Below, piece after piece: positions 35,960 through 39,778 of a stretch of 39,778 bases of DNA (position 1 is the stretch's first letter; every line of letters starts with the position of its first letter). The DNA is taken from NCBI GenBank assembly GCA_902826685.1, contig CADEFT010000005.1, positions 198,137-237,914 on the forward strand. Direction: 5' to 3'. Origin of the DNA: an uncultured Acidobacteriota bacterium (lineage in GTDB: Bacteria > Acidobacteriota > Terriglobia > Bryobacterales > Bryobacteraceae). The notes under the pieces were generated by a model, which was not told the origin of the DNA, searched no databases, and worked only from the letters and a program-made list of their open reading frames with translations. A program made the position numbers and the translations under genes.

Positions 35960-36830
35960 ATTTCCGGTCCTGAATGGCGAGAGAACCAACGGCGGTGTAG
36001 TTGCCAGGCGGCAGGTCGAGGCGGATGCCTTCCACCCAATGGCGCTCACCGGTGAAGGAAACGGTACGAATGGCGAGCGTAAAGGCCCGTCCGTCGGACC
36101 AGCGCCACACCTGCTGTCCCGCTTCATTGCGAATGACGATGTCGAAGTCCTGGCCGCTGGGGAAGACGAGTTCAAGCGGCTGCGCGGTGGTATTGCGCAA
36201 GGTAATCCGGGCCGTGATCGCCGCGCCGCGTCTGTAGGTATAGCCGTCGAGCGTCAGATGGAACGCGTGCTCGCCCTGGCTATAGACCGAGAAACCGCCA
36301 ATGCGGGCGTAAATCAGCTCGAAGGTGCGCGGCCCGGCGATCGTCGAGTAAGTGCGTTTCGCCAATCCCACGCCAGGTACGAAGACTTCTTCCAGGATGC
36401 CCGCGTCGGCGCAAGTGGTCCGGTAGGTCAGGACCGGCGCCTCGGTAAATTCGCCGATGGCAAGCTTCACCGGTTCACGGGCGCTTATCACCGCCGATGA
36501 GTTGCACGAATCGATTTCCGAGGGAAAGCGCTCGTTCGGCGCCGCGCCGAAATCGGCCCACGGACGCTCGCGCCTTTCCGTTTCGTCGTAGAAAACCACG
36601 GCTGTACCGGCCCGCCGCACCAGCAGCGGATCGCGGCCCAGATAACCGGAAAGAGGGAAATACTCGCGTCCGCCGATGGACTGTGGCGAGCCCACGGTGA
36701 CGATCCACGCTTCCCGGCCCCCGAGGCCCGAAGTCTGCTGGTAAACCCACTGGTTCCCGGTTTGCAGCGGCAGCGCGTCCTGCGCCCGGCAGCCGGCGGC
36801 CAACAGAAAGAGTAACGGTCTCAGATGCAT
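35919..36830 (-). CDS. Secreted BsuPI-domain protein (first of a tandem pair)
   Basis: A 303-residue exported protein paralogous to the next gene. It has a signal peptide (MHLRPLLFLLAAGCRAQ; the Cys could also be a lipobox) followed by LPLQTGNQWVYQQ, a middle domain with two cysteines that could pair (CNSS and TTCADAG), and the BsuPI domain (about 195-300) with LDGYTYRRGAAI, LRNTTAQPLELVF, GQDFDIVIRN and LPPGNYTAVG. ATG 36830 is used; TTG 36833 sits at a slightly better distance from GGAGG and cannot be excluded. The order of blocks equals that of the paralogue, so the pair is a duplication. Confidence 0.85.
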   Translation of the reverse strand: MHLRPLLFLLAAGCRAQDALPLQTGNQWVYQQTSGLGGREAWIVTVGSPQSIGGREYFPLSGYLGRDPLLVRRAGTAVVFYDETERRERPWADFGAAPNERFPSEIDSCNSSAVISAREPVKLAIGEFTEAPVLTYRTTCADAGILEEVFVPGVGLAKRTYSTIAGPRTFELIYARIGGFSVYSQGEHAFHLTLDGYTYRRGAAITARITLRNTTAQPLELVFPSGQDFDIVIRNEAGQQVWRWSDGRAFTLAIRTVSFTGERHWVEGIRLDLPPGNYTAVGSLAIQDRKYESTLAFRIEPAQ

Positions 36831-36893
36831 CAAACGGCAATCCTCCCCAAGCGGCTGAGACGCGAGCCCTGTTGGTCAGACGATTTTCGCCTC

Positions 36894-36928
36894 CAGACCG
36901 TTTCCATTTTCTAACGCGGAAACGTCTG
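36894..36928. promoter_or_regulatory. Eleven-base inverted repeat in a divergent gap
   Basis: CAGAC-(C)-GTTTCC (36894-36905) pairs with GGAAAC-GTCTG (36918-36928) over 11 bases with one bulged C and a 12-base loop. It lies between divergent genes, 15 bases before ATG 36943. It may be an operator or a leader hairpin. The rest of the 36831-36942 gap shows no clear promoter. Confidence 0.4.
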
Positions 36929-36942
36929 CTGTAATAGCTCAT

Positions 36943-37770
36943 ATGTGGCGCCTTGCGATCGCATTGTTCTGCGTGTTCAGCCTGTGGGCCGCCAACCTCA
37001 AGCTGTACCTGAAAGACGGAACCTGGCACCTGGTGCGCGAGTATGAGGTGAAACCGGACCGCATCCGCTTCTACAGCGTCGAGCGAGGCGATTGGGAAGA
37101 GATGCCGCTCGACCTGATCGATCTCAAGCGCACCGAATCGGAGATCAAGGACAAGGCCGAATCGGAGAAGCGCGAGGCCGCGCTGGCCGATTCCGAAGAG
37201 AAGGCGGACCGCGCCGCGCAGCGCGAGGCCGCCAGCGTCCCTGCGGACGTTGGCGTTTACCTGGCCGAAAACGGCGTATTGAAGCCCATGAAAGCGGCCG
37301 AAGCGAAGGTGGTGGGTAACAAGCGGCGGCAGGTGCTGAAGGCCATGTCGCCGATTCCCATGATTTCGGGGAAGGCGACTTTAGAGCTCGATGGCCAGGC
37401 CGCTCCGGTAACGGTTCGCGATAGCTCGCCCGAGTTCTACTTCCGCCTCTCGCAGGCGCAGCGCTTTGGCATCATCCGTCTCAGCCCCAGCAAGGAAGGG
37501 CGCATCGTCGAAAAGATCACCATCATGCCGGTGACCAACGAAATGGTGGAGGAACCGCAGGAAGTGGAAGTTTTCCGGCGCGAGGTGGGCGATCTGGTCT
37601 ACAAGATCTGGCCGGTGAAACCGCTCGAATACGGCGAGTACGCGGTGGTGGAATTCACGCCCGGCAAGGTCAACCTGCAGATCTACGATTTCCGCTATCC
37701 CAACGAAAAGGGGGAAACGCCGGCTCCGGCGCCTCCCCCCAAACCCGCGAAATCGAAGAAAAAGAAGTAA
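36943..37770 (+). CDS. Secreted protein of unknown function
   Basis: A 275-residue protein with a signal peptide (MWRLAIALFCVFSLWAA), then a small beta domain reading LKLYLKDGTWHLVREYEV with RFYSVERGDWEEMPLDLIDL. Then follow a charged helical stretch (about 65-100, glutamate, lysine and alanine) and a beta-rich C-terminal domain with FYFRLSQAQRFGIIRL and VYKIWPVKPLEYGEYAVVEF. It ends in a proline- and lysine-rich tail. I do not recognise a named family. Export to the periplasm or cell surface is likely. It abuts the thiol peroxidase gene tail-to-tail with no gap. Confidence 0.85.
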   Translation: MWRLAIALFCVFSLWAANLKLYLKDGTWHLVREYEVKPDRIRFYSVERGDWEEMPLDLIDLKRTESEIKDKAESEKREAALADSEEKADRAAQREAASVPADVGVYLAENGVLKPMKAAEAKVVGNKRRQVLKAMSPIPMISGKATLELDGQAAPVTVRDSSPEFYFRLSQAQRFGIIRLSPSKEGRIVEKITIMPVTNEMVEEPQEVEVFRREVGDLVYKIWPVKPLEYGEYAVVEFTPGKVNLQIYDFRYPNEKGETPAPAPPPKPAKSKKKK

Positions 37771-38283
37771 TCAGCCCGCGAGCGATTTCGCCACGGTGAG
37801 CGCGGCGTCGTAGTTGGGATGATCGGCCACTTCCTTGACGTATTCGGCGTGGCGCACGACGTTGTTCTTGTCGACGACGAAGATGGCGCGGCTTTCAATC
37901 CGCAGTTCCTTGATCATGGTGCCGTAGGCCTGGCCGAACGAGCCGCTCTTGTGATCGGAAAGCATCTTTACGCGATCGACGCCGAACGCGCCGCACCAGC
38001 GTTTCTGGGCGAACGGCAGATCCATGCTGACGGTGTAGATATCGACGCCGGAAAGCTTCGCCAGCTCTTCATTGAAGCGCTTGGTTTGCGCGTCGCAGAC
38101 CGGAGTGTCGAGAGAAGGTACGACACTGAAAATGCGAACCGTGCTGCCGGTGCCGGACAAGCCGACCGGCTTCAAACCGTTGTCCACCGTCTCAAAATCG
38201 GGGGCGGCATCTCCGGGGCGCAGCTCCGGCCCGACCAGCGTCATCGGGTTGCCGCGCAGTGTTGTCGCGCCTTGTCTTTCCAT
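37771..38283 (-). CDS. tpx: Thiol peroxidase Tpx
   Basis: A 170-residue peroxiredoxin of the Tpx group, reducing hydrogen and lipid peroxides with thioredoxin as electron donor. Peroxidatic Cys63 is in SLDTPVCD and resolving Cys97 in QKRWCG, a spacing of 34 as in E. coli Tpx (Cys61/Cys95). The N-terminal GNPMTLVG and the AIFVVDKNN region are typical. GGAGG six bases before ATG 38283 fixes the start. It is divergent from the Rel/SpoT gene; the shared 80-107-base gap should hold both promoters. Confidence 0.96.
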   Translation of the reverse strand: MERQGATTLRGNPMTLVGPELRPGDAAPDFETVDNGLKPVGLSGTGSTVRIFSVVPSLDTPVCDAQTKRFNEELAKLSGVDIYTVSMDLPFAQKRWCGAFGVDRVKMLSDHKSGSFGQAYGTMIKELRIESRAIFVVDKNNVVRHAEYVKEVADHPNYDAALTVAKSLAG

Positions 38284-38359
38284 TTCAAGCCTCCTGAACG
38301 AGTGTTGATGTAAACGAAGTACTACAGATTCGCTTCGGGTGGGACGCGATTCTACATTC

Positions 38360-38365
38360 TATAAT
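38360..38365 (+). promoter_or_regulatory. Consensus -10 TATAAT before the Rel/SpoT gene
   Basis: A perfect TATAAT ends two bases into an in-frame ATG (38364). If it is the -10, transcription starts near 38372, and the usable start is ATG 38391, not 38364. No good -35 box is visible upstream. Confidence 0.45.
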
Positions 38366-38390
38366 GAAAAGGCAGTCCGACTCAGAATCA

Positions 38391-39778
38391 ATGTCCGAGC
38401 CAAATCCGGTAGCTGCCCCCGTTCCTTCGCCTCTCCCCAATCCTGCGCCGTGGGAGGTGCCTCAGGTTGCGGACGCGTTTGAAAAGCTGGCCGCCAAAGT
38501 AAGCGCGGCGCGGCCGGCGGAGGATCTCGGCGGATTGCGGCGTGCCTTTGAACGCGCCGCCGAATGGCATCGCAAGACCACGCGCGATTCGGGCGAGCCT
38601 TATGTCCTGCATCCCATCGCCGTCGCGTCGATTCTCGCCGATGAGCAGATGGATCTGGTCTGCATGCAATCGGGCCTGCTGCACGATGTGGTGGAAGACG
38701 AGGACGTCACCGTCGACGAATTGCGCAAGCAGTTCGGAGAAGAAGTGGCGGTGGTGGTGGACGGCGTCACCAAGCTCGGCAAGGTGAAGCTCGCCTCGGC
38801 CGAAGAGCGGCAGGCCGAATCGGTGCGCAAGATGCTCCTGGCGATGACCACCGATATCCGCGTGATCATCGTGAAGCTCGCCGACCGCACGCATAATCTG
38901 CAGACGCTCGAGTCGCTTTCTCCGGAACGGCAGAAGCGCATCGCGCAAGAGACGCTCGATATTTACGTTCCCATCGCACACCGGTTGGGCATGGGCCGCA
39001 TCCGCGGACAGCTTGAAGATCTCTCGTTCCGCTATCTGGAGCCTGAATCCTACCAGGCGATCGTGAAAGAACTGGATGAGCGGCGTATCGCCAACGCCGA
39101 GTTTCTGAATCAGATCAAGCACACCATCGAGGCGAAGCTGCTCCGGGAGAACGTGCCGGGGCGCGTGGAAGGCCGGTTGAAACGCCCCTATTCGATTTTC
39201 CAGAAGATGAAGCGCCAGCGCATCGACATGGATCAGATCTACGACCTGCTGGCGATTCGCATCATCACCGATTCGGTCAAGAACTGCTACGCCGCGCTCG
39301 GCGTCATCCACAACGAGTGGCATCCAATTCCCGGGCGCATCAAGGACTTCATCGCCATTCCGCGCCCGAATCTCTATCAGTCGCTGCACACTTCGGTCAT
39401 CGGCCCGGGCGGCCAGAGCATCGAGATTCAGATTCGCACCGAAGAGATGCACCGCGTGGCCGAGGAGGGCATCGCCGCGCACTGGAAATACAAAGAGGGC
39501 AAGCGCGGGCATGCGCAAGACGACCAGCGCATCGTGTGGCTGCGCCACCTGGTGGAGTGGCAGAAGGAAATGAGCCAGCCGATGGAGTTCATGTCCACCC
39601 TCAAGGTGGAACTCTATTCGGAAGAGGTTTACTGTTTCACGCCCAAGGGCCGTGTGATCGTGCTGCCGCGCGACGCCTCCCCCATCGACTTCGCCTACGC
39701 CATCCATTCCGACGTGGGCCACAAGTGCGTGGGCGCCAAGGTGAACGGGCGGTTGGTGCCTTTGCGCACCATGCTCAA
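38391..39778 (+). CDS. rel: Bifunctional (p)ppGpp synthetase/hydrolase, C-terminus cut by window edge
   Basis: The first 462 residues of a long RelA/SpoT homologue. The HD hydrolase domain has His74, His98-Asp99 (LLHDVVEDE) and KLADRTHNL, all intact. The synthetase domain has GRLKRPYSIFQKM, IYDLLAIRII and PRPNLYQSLHTSV. Its RIKD (316-319) is the R-x-K-D motif of bifunctional enzymes; single-function RelA has E-x-D-D. The TGS domain begins at about 405 (VYCFTPKGRVIVLP) and is cut. The protein makes and degrades the stringent-response alarmone in the cytoplasm. The first 25 residues are proline-rich and unusual. ATG 38391 is preferred on promoter position; ATG 38364 is in frame and would add nine residues. 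Confidence 0.95.
   Translation, partial: MSEPNPVAAPVPSPLPNPAPWEVPQVADAFEKLAAKVSAARPAEDLGGLRRAFERAAEWHRKTTRDSGEPYVLHPIAVASILADEQMDLVCMQSGLLHDVVEDEDVTVDELRKQFGEEVAVVVDGVTKLGKVKLASAEERQAESVRKMLLAMTTDIRVIIVKLADRTHNLQTLESLSPERQKRIAQETLDIYVPIAHRLGMGRIRGQLEDLSFRYLEPESYQAIVKELDERRIANAEFLNQIKHTIEAKLLRENVPGRVEGRLKRPYSIFQKMKRQRIDMDQIYDLLAIRIITDSVKNCYAALGVIHNEWHPIPGRIKDFIAIPRPNLYQSLHTSVIGPGGQSIEIQIRTEEMHRVAEEGIAAHWKYKEGKRGHAQDDQRIVWLRHLVEWQKEMSQPMEFMSTLKVELYSEEVYCFTPKGRVIVLPRDASPIDFAYAIHSDVGHKCVGAKVNGRLVPLRTML

Overview
The window looks like chromosomal DNA of a Gram-negative, GC-rich bacterium. My best guess is Acidobacteriota of the Solibacter/Bryobacter type. This is inferred from gene style: lpxD, a full elongasome operon, a giant propeller-type hybrid histidine kinase, kinesin-light-chain-like TPR proteins, a sulfatase, an S9 peptidase and BsuPI-domain lipoprotein-like proteins. 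I see no tRNA, rRNA, insertion sequence, phage gene or CRISPR array. Genes are densely packed, and many have weak Shine-Dalgarno sites or very short leaders.

Layout. (1) 1-1670, minus: an envelope pair, an OmpA/BON protein followed by a repeat-rich coiled-coil membrane protein that runs off the left edge, behind a near-consensus promoter. (2) 1699-10371, minus: a polytopic GT-C-like membrane protein, a family 2 glycosyltransferase, a sulfatase, a 1191-residue hybrid sensor kinase and an N-acetylneuraminate-lyase-like aldolase. This suggests surface glycan synthesis next to glycan sensing and breakdown. (3) 10372-10623: a gene-free stretch with a perfect operator-like palindrome and a dense set of hairpins that may be an unidentified structured RNA. 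(4) 10624-22715, minus: acs, then mreB-mreC-mreD-mrdA-rodA, then rng, lpxD and a MobB-like P-loop gene, linking cell-shape control, RNA turnover and lipid A synthesis. (5) 22752-25150, minus: a zinc alcohol dehydrogenase and a TrpB2-type enzyme.

(6) 25184-32901, plus: a small membrane protein, a membrane-DCC fusion, two paralogous TPR proteins, a B12-dependent acyl-CoA mutase whose active-site residues are of isobutyryl-CoA-mutase type, an Rrf2 regulator with three cysteines, a CobS-like membrane protein that has lost its catalytic motifs, and a dienelactone-hydrolase-like protein. (7) 32906-36830, minus: a secreted S9 peptidase and two tandem BsuPI-domain secreted proteins. (8) 36943-39778: a secreted protein of unknown function (plus), thiol peroxidase (minus) and a bifunctional Rel/SpoT gene (plus) cut by the right edge.

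I did not find a clear new defence or mobile system. The observations most worth following are the structured RNA candidate near 10.4-10.6 kb, the ICM-like mutase with the degenerate CobS nearby, the RNase E/G with a roughly 400-residue insertion in its S1 domain and an SD-masking leader hairpin, and the repeat coiled-coil protein at the left edge.
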